Source: Zoogloeaceae bacterium (lineage in GTDB: Bacteria; Pseudomonadota; Gammaproteobacteria; Burkholderiales; Rhodocyclaceae). Taken from it: 8,402 bases of DNA. The position numbers and the translations under genes were made by a program. Below the pieces are notes generated by a model. That model did not search any database and had not been told where the DNA came from. It was given only the letters and a program-made list of their open reading frames with translations. Positions 1 to 6,685 of this stretch are shown piece by piece (the stretch's first letter is position 1; every line of letters starts with the position of its first letter). The stretch is from the NCBI GenBank assembly GCA_031278735.1, contig JAITJU010000019.1:1-8402 (forward strand). The letters run 5' to 3'.

Positions 1-278
1 AGCGTCGCCAGCAAACGACTGACGCGATTCGCCTGATCATGCGGGCGGGAACTGGCCTCGGTCAGCAATTCTGCCGTATCGCATCCGAAAATCGCGGCAA
101 GTTCAACCAACCGCGCGACATTGGGCATGACAATGCCCCGCTCGATGCGCGAGACGGCCTCGTTTCCCACGCCCAGCCGCTCGGCGACTTCTTCCTGCGT
201 CAATCCGCTCAACATGCGCTGTCTGGCAATGGCGCGGCCAACCGTTCCCGTCAAGCCTTTCAGGTTGCCCTTTTGCAT
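1..278 (-). CDS. XRE-family helix-turn-helix regulator, C-terminus cut by window edge
   Basis: This is the N-terminal 92 residues of a DNA-binding regulator, read leftward and running off the window. The start ATG (278-276) follows a strong AGGAGGG ribosome binding site. Residues 27-48 (LTQEEVAERLGVGNEAVSRIERG region) form a textbook Cro/C1-type (HTH_3) helix-turn-helix with the usual LTQ...VA..LGV....VSRIERG pattern. The next stretch (PNVARLVELAAIFGCDTAELL) is the typical remainder of the five-helix domain. It probably acts as a cytoplasmic repressor. It diverges from the secreted-protein gene, and the shared gap holds GGTTGA inverted repeats, so autoregulation and control of that gene are plausible. 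The domain call is firm. The target, and any C-terminal effector domain beyond the edge, are unknown. Confidence 0.88.
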   Translation of the reverse strand, partial: MQKGNLKGLTGTVGRAIARQRMLSGLTQEEVAERLGVGNEAVSRIERGIVMPNVARLVELAAIFGCDTAELLTEASSRPHDQANRVSRLLAT

Positions 279-290
279 GGCGTCCCTCCT

Positions 291-371
291 TGTCAACCTG
301 AATGGTTGGGCGCCAACCAGTTGACATGAAGGGTTATTGAGGTTGACAATCAACCTTGCAGGTTGATTGTC
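291..371. promoter_or_regulatory. Palindromic operator region between the XRE regulator and the secreted-protein gene
   Basis: The sequence shows two nested inverted-repeat blocks. Block A (291-326) has outer arms TGTCAAC/GTTGACA and inner arms TGGTTGG/CCAACCA. Block B (341-371) contains a perfect 12-bp inverted repeat (GACAATCAACCT at 345-356, AGGTTGATTGTC at 360-371, three-base spacer) and also GGTTGA-CAA-TCAACC at 341-355. The common half-site is GGTTGA, present in both orientations. A consensus TTGACA lies on the plus strand at 321-326 and again at 343-348, so bound protein would cover promoter elements. Binding by the adjacent XRE protein is inferred from position and symmetry. Confidence 0.6.
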
Positions 372-435
372 GCGCAAAACAGCGAACACGCCTGCGAGCC
401 TGCGAAAGCAGTTTCATTTTTTCAAGGAAAACGCC

Positions 436-615
436 ATGAATAAAATCATCATGAGCAGCAATAAGCAATACGCCGCCAAATGGTCCCAGCAAAACCGGCA
501 ACAAATGGTCATTCAGCCTCAATTCGATGACGCGCAGGAATTAAGTGCGGATTTATCAACAAGCGGAGGCAATGGCTTTGATTTTCTGCGCTTGCCAACG
601 TTCAAGGAGTCAACC
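436..615 (+). other. In-frame 60-codon upstream extension of the secreted-protein gene
   Basis: An ATG at 436 has an AAGGA ribosome binding site seven bases upstream, and the frame stays open without a stop into the ATG at 616. If used, it adds 60 hydrophilic, Gln/Asn/Ser-rich residues with no recognisable domain ahead of the signal peptide, which would bury the signal sequence. The two starts share a similar leader: TTCAAGGA, five variable bases, then CCATGA. Possible readings are an alternative start, a small upstream gene fused in frame, or the remains of a local duplication. I prefer 616 as the main start because of the signal peptide. Automated annotation may choose 436. Confidence 0.35.
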
Positions 616-1164
616 ATGAGAAGTTTTCTCTCAGTTTTTGCCATGAGCATTGCGGCATTATTCTATTTTTCGCCTGCCTACAGCACAGAGTCTGCGGAAA
701 TTACCATTACCGCGCAAAATGTCGAGCAACATGTGCTGACAGCCGCGAAAAAATATGCGGAAGCCATTTCATGCGATCCGTATGATTTCCATATATTCAT
801 GATTTCGCCCGCAGAAGAAGTGTATGGCGTGAAGTATGGTAGCGGCGCGTATGGCGTGGTTTGGGGCGACATGGGTCCGGCGTGTTATGGGGGAAATGGC
901 AATGGAGGTTATTATTTCGCCGTGGTGGAACTTCGTCCTCATGGGAGTCCTGCAGTCGACCCGCGGAACGCATCACCCCAAGTGGATATCGGTCTCGTGG
1001 ATTTTGAGAAGGTTGTTTCCGCAAATGACGATACGATTGTGCTTCATGGCATGGAGGTTGGCGAACACCGGAATGACTGGATGCCTGTCGCCGTCACCCT
1101 GAAAAAAAACGAGAGCACGCAATGGCAATGGAAAATCGTCAAAACCGAAAAACGCGGACCATGA
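616..1164 (+). CDS. Secreted or periplasmic protein of unknown function
   Basis: The gene encodes 182 residues and I do not recognise the family. The start at 616 is chosen because AAGGAG sits six bases upstream and the first 23 or so residues form a Sec signal peptide: Met-Arg-Ser, a hydrophobic core (FLSVFAMSIAALFYF), then SPAYS with probable cleavage before TESAE. The mature part has only two cysteines (in AISCDP and GPACYGG), which could form a disulfide in the periplasm. It also has a Gly/Tyr-rich middle (YGVKYGSGAYGVVWGDMG, GGNGNGGYYF) and a Trp-rich C-terminal strand (TQWQWKIVK). The composition suggests a small beta-rich exported protein. It is more AT-rich than its neighbours and sits beside a divergent XRE regulator, which fits accessory DNA. 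An in-frame start at 436 would add 60 residues. Confidence 0.7.
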   Translation: MRSFLSVFAMSIAALFYFSPAYSTESAEITITAQNVEQHVLTAAKKYAEAISCDPYDFHIFMISPAEEVYGVKYGSGAYGVVWGDMGPACYGGNGNGGYYFAVVELRPHGSPAVDPRNASPQVDIGLVDFEKVVSANDDTIVLHGMEVGEHRNDWMPVAVTLKKNESTQWQWKIVKTEKRGP

Positions 1165-1214
1165 AGAAGCGCCGCTGATCTCCAGACGGACGCGGACAAG
1201 TCCGCTGCTGACGC

Positions 1215-1253
1215 AAAAGACGCGGCAAGGCGGAAAACCGCCGTTGCCGCGTC
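1215..1253 (-). terminator. Rho-independent terminator of metK
   Basis: Just downstream of the metK stop, a long hairpin pairs GACGCGGCAA plus GGCGG (1219-1233) with CCGCC (1238-1242) and TTGCCGCGTC (1244-1253). It has an AAAA loop and a single bulged base at 1243. Read on the minus strand it is followed directly by TTTT (1218-1215). The stem of about 15 bp is very stable. The U-run is short. The same stem could also help end transcription from the secreted-protein gene on the other strand, but no clear T-run follows on that side. Confidence 0.65.
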
Positions 1254-1267
1254 AGCGTTTCAATCCG

Positions 1268-2425
1268 TCATGCCGCGGCGGCCAGCGCGGCGGCCTTGTC
1301 GATGTTTTCCCAGGTAAATTCCGGCTCGTCGCGGCCAAAGTGGCCATAGGCGGCGGTTTTTTCGTAAATGGGGCGCAAGAGGTCGAGCATCTGCACGATG
1401 CCCTTCGGGCGCAGGTCGAAATGCTCGCGCACCAGAGCCGTCAGTTTTTCATTGCTGATTTTGCCGGAACCGAAGGTTTCCAGCATGACGGAAGTCGGCT
1501 CGGCAACGCCGATGGCATAAGAAAGCTGTACGAGGCAACGATCGGCCAGACCGGCGGCGACGATGTTCTTGGCGACATAGCGGGCGGCATAGGCGGCGGA
1601 ACGGTCGACCTTGGAAGGGTCCTTGCCGGAAAAAGCGCCGCCGCCGTGCGGGGCCGAGCCGCCGTAGGTATCGACGATGATTTTGCGCCCGGTCAGGCCG
1701 CAATCGCCTTGCGGGCCGCCGACGACGAAACGCCCCGTGGGATTGACCAGATATTTGATTTCGCCCCGGATCAATTCCTTCGGCAGCACCGGCTTGATGA
1801 TTTCTTCCACCACGGCCTCGCGCAAGGCGGATAGCGCGATGTCGGGCGCATGCTGCGTGGAGAGCACCACGGTGTCGATGGCGACTGGCTTGTCTTCCAC
1901 GTAGCGCAGGGTGACTTGCGACTTGGCGTCCGGCCGCAGCCAGGATAAGCGCCCATCGCGGCGCAACTGGCTTTGTCGTTCGACCAGCCGGTGCGCAAGG
2001 TAGATCGGCAAGGGCATGAGCGTCGGCGTTTCCCGGCAGGCGTAACCGAACATCAGCCCCTGATCGCCCGCGCCCTGATTCAGCGGATCGTCGTGGGCGC
2101 GGTCTACGCCCTGGGCGATGTCGGGGCTTTGCCGATCATAGGCGACGAGCACCGAACAGCCCTTGTAGTCGATGCCGTAATCGGTATTGTCATACCCGAT
2201 GCGCTGAATGGTGTCGCGCGCGATCTGGATGTAATCGACGTTGGCGCGCGTGGTGATTTCTCCCGCGAGAATGACAAGCCCCGTGTTGCACAGCGTTTCG
2301 GCGGCGACGCGGGCATGTTTGTCCTGCGTCAGAGCGGCGTCGAGAATGGCGTCGGAAACCTGGTCGGCGACCTTGTCGGGATGGCCTTCGGAGACGGACT
2401 CCGAAGTAAACAGATATTCGCTCAT
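1268..2425 (-). CDS. metK: S-adenosylmethionine synthase (methionine adenosyltransferase)
   Basis: The enzyme makes S-adenosylmethionine from methionine and ATP in the cytoplasm, releasing phosphate and diphosphate. SAM is the main methyl donor. The 385 residues match the usual family length. EGHPDK at residues 13-18 belongs to the ATP/metal site. GAGDQGLMFGYA (118-129) and GGGAFSGKD (261-269) are the two family signatures, and GDCGLTGRKIIVDTYGG (240-256) is also typical. The chosen start, MSEYLFTSESVSEGHPDK, has AAGGAG nine bases upstream. A start seven codons earlier lacks this and breaks family alignment. A strong hairpin terminator follows the stop, so it is probably monocistronic. Its 5' leader can fold so that the Shine-Dalgarno is paired (see 2434-2478), which suggests translational control. 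The gene looks intact. Confidence 0.98.
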   Translation of the reverse strand: MSEYLFTSESVSEGHPDKVADQVSDAILDAALTQDKHARVAAETLCNTGLVILAGEITTRANVDYIQIARDTIQRIGYDNTDYGIDYKGCSVLVAYDRQSPDIAQGVDRAHDDPLNQGAGDQGLMFGYACRETPTLMPLPIYLAHRLVERQSQLRRDGRLSWLRPDAKSQVTLRYVEDKPVAIDTVVLSTQHAPDIALSALREAVVEEIIKPVLPKELIRGEIKYLVNPTGRFVVGGPQGDCGLTGRKIIVDTYGGSAPHGGGAFSGKDPSKVDRSAAYAARYVAKNIVAAGLADRCLVQLSYAIGVAEPTSVMLETFGSGKISNEKLTALVREHFDLRPKGIVQMLDLLRPIYEKTAAYGHFGRDEPEFTWENIDKAAALAAAA

Positions 2426-2433
2426 GAAAAAAG

Positions 2434-2478
2434 CTCCTTGGGTCAATTATCCGGCGTTACCGGCTCCGACCCAAGAAG
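2434..2478 (-). promoter_or_regulatory. metK 5' leader: hairpin sequestering the Shine-Dalgarno (candidate riboswitch)
   Basis: In the metK transcript, CUUCUUGGGUC (2478-2468) can pair over 11 positions, with one G-U wobble, with GACCCAAGGAG (2444-2434). The right arm contains the whole AAGGAG ribosome binding site. The enclosed 23-nt loop carries a small inner hairpin, CCGG-UAACG-CCGG (2463-2451). Just upstream, AAGCG/CGCUU (2489-2485 and 2480-2476, loop UCGC) forms a second hairpin whose right arm overlaps the base of the sequestering stem by three bases, so the two may compete. A GGCGA at 2510-2506 can pair with the UCGCC at 2484-2480. Translational control of metK by SAM or a related ligand is an inference. 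I do not recognise the fold as one of the named SAM riboswitch classes. Confidence 0.5.
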
Positions 2479-2584
2479 CGGCGACGCTTTAGCGGTTTTT
2501 TTGTTTCGCCCCGCAAGTTGTCTGGTTAACTCGGCGAATCTGGTAATCTTAACCGTTTTTTTTCACGATGCAAGCCTTTGCGCC

Positions 2585-3445
2585 ATGCTTTTTCTGTTCA
2601 AAATCCTGAGCCGCCTGCCGCTCGTCTGGGTGCATCGTCTGGGCGCGCTGGCGGGCGCGCTGGTTTATCTGGCCTCGCCGCGTTACCGGCGCAACCTGCA
2701 AGAAAACATGCGGGCGGCGGCGCCGGACGCGAACCTCTTCTGGTCGGCGGCAATGGAAGCCGGCAAGCAATCGCTGGAACTTTCGCACATCTGGATGAAA
2801 AGCCAGGAAGAGGCCAACGCGCAAATCGTCGAAGTCACCGGGCGCGAACATGTTGCGGCGGCCAAGGCGGCGGGACGGGGCGTTTTGTTCCTGACGCCGC
2901 ATCTCGGCTGTTTTGAGATCACCGCCCAGTATTGCGCGATTTTTGGCGACCTGACCGTGCTTTATCGCCCGCCCCGGCAGAAAAGCCTGCAACGGATGAT
3001 CCTCGCCGGACGCCAGCGTCCCGGCCTGCATTTGGCGCCTGCCGACTTGTCCGGCGTGCGCGCGCTCATCAAGGCGCTGAAAAAAGGCAAGTCCGTGGGC
3101 ATGTTGCCCGATCAGGCGCCCAAGGCGGGTGAAGGCGTCTGGCTTCATTTCTTCGGCCGTCCCGCCTACACCATGACGCTTGCCGCGAGGCTCTCCGAAA
3201 CGGGCGCGAGCGTACTGATGGTCTGGGGCGAACGCCTGCCGCAAGGACGCGGCTACCGCCTGCATTACCGTCCGCCGGAACAGGCAATCACGGGAGATAC
3301 GCATGCGCGCGCGCAACAAATCAATCACGAAATCGAACGCCTGATCCGGCTTTGCCCCACGCAATATCTGTGGGGCTACAACCGCTACAAAGGCAGGCCC
3401 GACGCCGAGACGTCCGCCGGATTGGAACGGACATCCGACGCATGA
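2585..3445 (+). CDS. LpxL/LpxM-type acyltransferase (lipid A biosynthesis family), first of a tandem pair
   Basis: This is a 286-residue inner-membrane acyltransferase of the LpxL/HtrB family. Members transfer a secondary acyl chain from acyl-ACP to the lipid A precursor on the cytoplasmic face. A hydrophobic N-terminal anchor covers about residues 2-30, and the catalytic HX4E motif is H106-LGCF-E111, as in LpxL proteins. The conserved block GMLPDQAPKAGEGVWLHFFG follows, and the C-terminal CPTQYLWGYNRYK matches the family ending in P-x-Q-Y-x-W-x-x-R-x-K style. The ATG at 2585 has only a weak ribosome binding site, so the exact start is less certain than the frame. The stop overlaps the next acyltransferase gene by four bases, so the two are translationally coupled. 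Substrate position and acyl length cannot be read from the sequence. Confidence 0.92.
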   Translation: MLFLFKILSRLPLVWVHRLGALAGALVYLASPRYRRNLQENMRAAAPDANLFWSAAMEAGKQSLELSHIWMKSQEEANAQIVEVTGREHVAAAKAAGRGVLFLTPHLGCFEITAQYCAIFGDLTVLYRPPRQKSLQRMILAGRQRPGLHLAPADLSGVRALIKALKKGKSVGMLPDQAPKAGEGVWLHFFGRPAYTMTLAARLSETGASVLMVWGERLPQGRGYRLHYRPPEQAITGDTHARAQQINHEIERLIRLCPTQYLWGYNRYKGRPDAETSAGLERTSDA

Positions 3446-4329
3446 ATTTTTTGCGCGAATTCCTCTCCCGCCTGGGCGTCGCCGCGCTCTGGCTCCTGCA
3501 CTGGCTGCCGCTGCCCCTGCTGCGGTTTCTGGGATGTCTTCTGGGGGCGCTGTTGTTTCACTGCGGACGCGCGCGGCGGCAAGTGGCGCAAACGAATCTG
3601 CGCCTGTGCTTTCCCGACAAGAGCGAAATCGAGCGCGAACGGTTGCTGCGGCGGCATTTCACCTGTTTTGCCCAATCCCTGCTCGACCGTTCCCTGCTCT
3701 GGTGGGCCGCGCGTCCGCGCCTCGAACGCCTGATCCAGCTTTCCGGCGCGGAGCGGATCGGGCGGGCGGGCGGTCGTCCCACGCTCCTGCTCGCGCCGCA
3801 CTTCGTCGGGCTTGACGCGGGCGGCATTGCCGTGGCTTTTGCGTTTTCCGTCGTCAGCGTTTATTCCCGCCAGAAAAACCCGGTGTTCGACGCCCTGTTT
3901 TTGGCGGGACGCAAACGCTTCAACGCCCCGCTGCTGCTTTCCCGCCAGGAAGGAATGCGGCGGGCGATCAAGGCCATGCGTCAGGGATTGCCTTTTTATT
4001 ATCTGCCCGACATGGATTTTGGCCGCAAGGAATCCATTTTCGCTCCTTTCTTCGGCGTGCCCGCCGCCACCATCACGGGCGTTTCCCGTCTGGCGCGGGC
4101 GACGGGCGCGCAGGTCGTTCCCTGCGTCGCGCGTCTGACGGCAAAAGGTTACGCCGTCGATCTCATGCCGCCGCTGGAAAATTTTCCCGGCGAGAGCGTG
4201 GAAGCCGACACCGCCCGCATCAACCGCTTCATCGAGCAGCAGGTATCGATCATGCCGGAGCAATACTACTGGCTGCACAAGCGTTTCAAGACCCGCCCGC
4301 CGGGAGCGGCGAGGCTTTATTCATCATGA
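3442..4329 (+). CDS. LpxL/LpxM-type acyltransferase (lipid A biosynthesis family), second of the pair
   Basis: This is a 295-residue paralogue of the preceding gene. It has an N-terminal hydrophobic anchor (about residues 12-40, Leu/Trp-rich) and a catalytic HX4D motif, H120-FVGL-D125, in place of HX4E. The conserved block PFYYLPDMDFG...FAPFFGVPAATI and the C-terminal PEQYYWLHKRFKTRP are standard for the family. The ATG lies inside the previous gene's stop (ATGA), and there is no strong ribosome binding site of its own, so it depends on coupled translation. The differing acidic catalytic residue and low sequence identity suggest the two enzymes add different secondary acyl chains, or act in sequence as LpxL and LpxM do. 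That division of labour is inferred. Confidence 0.93.
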   Translation: MNFLREFLSRLGVAALWLLHWLPLPLLRFLGCLLGALLFHCGRARRQVAQTNLRLCFPDKSEIERERLLRRHFTCFAQSLLDRSLLWWAARPRLERLIQLSGAERIGRAGGRPTLLLAPHFVGLDAGGIAVAFAFSVVSVYSRQKNPVFDALFLAGRKRFNAPLLLSRQEGMRRAIKAMRQGLPFYYLPDMDFGRKESIFAPFFGVPAATITGVSRLARATGAQVVPCVARLTAKGYAVDLMPPLENFPGESVEADTARINRFIEQQVSIMPEQYYWLHKRFKTRPPGAARLYSS

Positions 4330-4348
4330 ATTTCCGCGAGGAGCCGTC

Positions 4349-4849
4349 ATGCCCAGATTCGACATTCGCCCCGTAACGCCGCCGGACGTTCCGGCGATTG
4401 CCGCGCTGACGCGGGAAATCTGGCTGGCCGCCTATCCTGGCATCATCTCGCGGGCGCAGATTGATTTCATGCTCGAACAACGCTATGACCACCAGCGGCT
4501 TCTCGATGATCTGGAAGACCCCGGCAAATGGCTGGATCAGGCATTCGACGGCGAGCGCCGCATCGGCTTCGCCGGTTGCGAGCTGTGCAAGGGCGAATAC
4601 AAGCTCGACAAGCTCTACATTCTGCCGCAAAGCCAGCATCAGGGCGCAGGCGGCGCGCTCGTCGCCCATGCCGCCGCGCGCGCCCGCGAACTGGGCTATC
4701 CCTGCATGATCCTGGCGGTCAACAAACGCAACGAACAGGCCATCCGCGCCTACCGGAAATACGGCTTCAGCGTGCGCGAGGCAACGACAACCGACATCGG
4801 CAACGGCTTCCTCATGGACGATTACATCATGGAAAGGCAAATTTCCTGA
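4349..4849 (+). CDS. GNAT-family N-acetyltransferase
   Basis: The 166-residue protein has the Gcn5-related acetyltransferase fold, which moves an acetyl group from acetyl-CoA to an amine. The acetyl-CoA-binding motif A is LYILPQSQHQGAGGALV, with the Q-x-x-G-x-G loop at residues 96-101. Motif B is NEQAIRAYRKYGF (128-140), and the typical C-terminal DDYIMER strand follows. The N-terminal part (IRPVTPPDVPAIAALTREIW) is the usual first strand and helix. The start has GAGGAG seven bases upstream and lies 19 bases after the acyltransferase stop, so it is probably the third gene of that operon. The stop is seven bases from the convergent leuA stop. The substrate (small molecule, protein N-terminus or lysine) cannot be told. 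There is no adjacent ribosomal protein gene to suggest a RimI/RimJ role. Confidence 0.9.
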   Translation: MPRFDIRPVTPPDVPAIAALTREIWLAAYPGIISRAQIDFMLEQRYDHQRLLDDLEDPGKWLDQAFDGERRIGFAGCELCKGEYKLDKLYILPQSQHQGAGGALVAHAAARARELGYPCMILAVNKRNEQAIRAYRKYGFSVREATTTDIGNGFLMDDYIMERQIS

Positions 4850-4856
4850 CGCGCCG

Positions 4857-6545
4857 TCACGGATTTCCGTTTTCCGCCCTCGTTTGCCAATTTCTGTTGA
4901 TGCCGCTTATCAGCGCCTTGAGCGAGGCGGTCACGATGTCCTCATCCAGCCCGACGCCATAGCTTTCCGTTTGCCCGTCCGCCAGACGGATCTCCAGGAA
5001 GGCGACGGCGCCGGCCTCGCCTTCCTGGCTTGCGCGGGTGGCGCGTTCCTCGAAACTGACGATCCGCGCGATGACGCCGATATGGGAAAGCGCGCGGACG
5101 GCGGCGTCTATCGGGCCGTTGCCGCGCCCCGTCAGGGTTTTGTCATGTTGTCCGTCCAGCGTGACTTCCAGCGTAACGCCCTTGCCGTCGGCATCCAGCC
5201 GGTGCCCTCGGTACGCCAGCGGCGCTTCCGTCTCCAGATAGGCGGCGGAAAAGATTTTCCAGAGGTCGGCGGCGCTCATTTCCTTGCCGCTGTCGTCCAT
5301 CTGGCGCTGCACGATGCCGGAAAATTCCACCTGCAAGCGACGCGGCATGACGACGCCGTAGGCGGATTCCATCAGGTAGGCAATGCCGCCCTTGCCGGAC
5401 TGGCTGTTGACGCGGATCAGCGAATCGTAATTGCGCCCCACGTCCGCCGGATCGATCGGCAGGTAGGGGATGTTCCAGCGTTTGTCGCCCCCTTCCCGCC
5501 GCGCGGCCATGCCTTTCTTGATGGCGTCCTGATGCGAGCCGGAAAATGCCGTGAAAACCAGATCGCCGACATAGGGATGGCGCGGATGTATGGGCAGGCC
5601 GGTGCAGGCTTCAAAGGCGCGGGCGACGGCGTTGATGTCGGAAAAATCGAGGCCGGGTTCGATGCCCTGGGTATAGAGATTCAGCGCCAGCGTGACGAGA
5701 TCGACATTGCCGGTGCGCTCGCCGTTGCCGAACAGGCAGCCTTCCACCCGTTCCGCCCCGGCCATGAGGCCGAGTTCGGCGGCGGCAACGGCAGAGCCCC
5801 GGTCGTTGTGCGGATGCAGGGAAAGCACGATGCCGTCGCGGCGGGCGAGACGGCGGTGCATCCATTCGATCTGGTCGGCGTAAACGTTGGGCGTCGCCAT
5901 TTCCACCGTGGCGGGCAGGTTGAGGATGACTTTATCCGCCGCGCACGCGCCCCAGGCGTCGGTTGCGGCATCACAGATTTCCAGCGCGAAGGGCAGCTCG
6001 GTGGCGGCGAAGGTCTCCGGGCTGTACTCGAGCAGGACGCGCGTCCCCGCCATGTCGTCCGCGCAGGCGCGGATGCGGCGAATGGCCGCAACGGTCATGG
6101 CGACGAGTTCCGCCTGGCTCATGCCGAACACCATTTTCCGAAAAGACGCGGAAGTCGCGGTGTAAAGATGCACGATGGCGCGTCGCGCGCCCCGGACGGC
6201 GGCAAAGGTGCGTTCGATCAGGTCTGGGCGCGCCTGCGTCAGCACTTCGATCGTCACGTCGTCGGGAATATGTCCGCCTTCGATCAAGGCGCGCGTGAAA
6301 TCAAAATCAGTTTGCGAGGCGGCGGGAAAGGCCACTTCGATTTCCTTCACGCCGATGGCGCACAGCATCTGGAAATAGCGCAATTTTCTTGCGGGATTCA
6401 TCGGCTCGAACAGCGCCTGATTGCCGTCGCGCAAATCGGTGCTCATCCAGATTGGCGGACGCGCGAGGCGCGCATCCGGCCACTGCCGACTGCCGATGTC
6501 GACGGGCGGAAAAGGGCGGTATTTGGGAGCGGCGGGCGATAACAT
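4857..6545 (-). CDS. leuA: 2-isopropylmalate synthase, long (LeuA2-like) form
   Basis: The enzyme condenses acetyl-CoA with 2-oxoisovalerate to 2-isopropylmalate, the first committed step of leucine synthesis. At 562 residues it is longer than the common form of about 510-520. The N-terminal extension with KYRPFPPVDIGSRQWPD points to the LeuA2 (actinobacterial/yeast-like) subfamily. Catalytic STDLRDGNQ is at residues 35-43, the metal-binding HPHND at 244-248 and the GNGERTGN loop at 273-280. Residues from about 430 to the end form the LeuA dimer/regulatory domain, which mediates leucine feedback inhibition in the family. The ATG at 6545 has AAGGA seven bases upstream. It is divergent from an Lrp-type regulator with a palindrome between them. 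Its leader hairpin may contact the ribosome binding site. The gene appears intact. Confidence 0.96.
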   Translation of the reverse strand: MLSPAAPKYRPFPPVDIGSRQWPDARLARPPIWMSTDLRDGNQALFEPMNPARKLRYFQMLCAIGVKEIEVAFPAASQTDFDFTRALIEGGHIPDDVTIEVLTQARPDLIERTFAAVRGARRAIVHLYTATSASFRKMVFGMSQAELVAMTVAAIRRIRACADDMAGTRVLLEYSPETFAATELPFALEICDAATDAWGACAADKVILNLPATVEMATPNVYADQIEWMHRRLARRDGIVLSLHPHNDRGSAVAAAELGLMAGAERVEGCLFGNGERTGNVDLVTLALNLYTQGIEPGLDFSDINAVARAFEACTGLPIHPRHPYVGDLVFTAFSGSHQDAIKKGMAARREGGDKRWNIPYLPIDPADVGRNYDSLIRVNSQSGKGGIAYLMESAYGVVMPRRLQVEFSGIVQRQMDDSGKEMSAADLWKIFSAAYLETEAPLAYRGHRLDADGKGVTLEVTLDGQHDKTLTGRGNGPIDAAVRALSHIGVIARIVSFEERATRASQEGEAGAVAFLEIRLADGQTESYGVGLDEDIVTASLKALISGINRNWQTRAENGNP

Positions 6546-6552
6546 GACGTTT

Positions 6553-6583
6553 TCCTTCCATGAGAATCCTGAAAGGACAGGAT
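6553..6583 (-). promoter_or_regulatory. leuA leader hairpin with a loop complementary to the ribosome binding site
   Basis: In the leuA mRNA a perfect 6-bp stem AUCCUG/CAGGAU (6583-6578 and 6571-6566) carries the loop UCCUUU. That loop is complementary to the leuA Shine-Dalgarno AAGGA (6557-6553), with five Watson-Crick pairs possible and a sixth G-U pair, seven bases downstream of the stem. This is the geometry of a small H-type pseudoknot that would hide the ribosome binding site. The stem and complementarity are seen directly. A regulatory role is inferred, and purine-rich ribosome binding sites meet pyrimidine loops by chance fairly often. Confidence 0.35.
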
Positions 6584-6609
6584 AAGAAAAACGGCGAGAA
6601 ATGTGCTTG

Positions 6610-6631
6610 CGTATTTTGTTTGAAAAATACG
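6610..6631. promoter_or_regulatory. Palindrome in the leuA/lrp divergent gap, likely Lrp-family operator
   Basis: CGTATTTT (6610-6617) and AAAATACG (6624-6631) are perfect 8-bp inverted arms around GTTTGA. AT-rich dyads of this size are typical binding sites for Lrp/AsnC regulators. It lies 55 bases ahead of the regulator start and 65 bases ahead of leuA, and overlaps the predicted -35 of the regulator's promoter. Autoregulation and leuA control by the neighbouring Lrp protein are inferred. Confidence 0.5.
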
Positions 6632-6647
6632 AATTATGAAATAAAAT
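6620..6647 (+). promoter_or_regulatory. Predicted sigma-70 promoter of the Lrp-type regulator gene
   Basis: TTGAAA (6620-6625) and TAAAAT (6642-6647), each one base from consensus, are separated by 16 bases. They lie about 40 bases before the coding start, and the -35 overlaps the 6610-6631 palindrome. The whole gap is strongly AT-rich, so chance matches are possible. Confidence 0.4.
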
Positions 6648-6685
6648 TGCTTCATTTGATTTAATAGGGCAATTAAATTTCAGTT

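Noticed and set aside
1244..2584. Plus-strand open frames across metK, including one that runs in frame into the first acyltransferase
   Set aside because: The metK match on the other strand is unambiguous. The acyltransferase family begins at about MLFLFKILSR, so the upstream codons are antisense to metK and the shared leader.
2549..4278. Long minus-strand frames opposite the two acyltransferases
   Set aside because: These are shadows of genes with intact HX4E/HX4D motifs, and have no coherent protein features.
4859..4873. A short ACGGA/TCCGT hairpin followed by TTTT between GNAT and leuA as a terminator
   Set aside because: The stem is only 4-5 bp with a minimal loop and lies within the leuA coding end. 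It is too weak to call.
4884..6542. A 552-residue plus-strand open frame opposite leuA
   Set aside because: It is the antisense shadow of a GC-rich, clearly recognisable leuA. The translation has no family features.
6443..6655. A possible leucine leader peptide ahead of leuA (contains FLAVFLILSF, rich in Leu/Ile/Val codons)
   Set aside because: There is no ribosome binding site at its ATG, no stop before leuA, and no terminator hairpin with a U-run, so classical attenuation is not supported.
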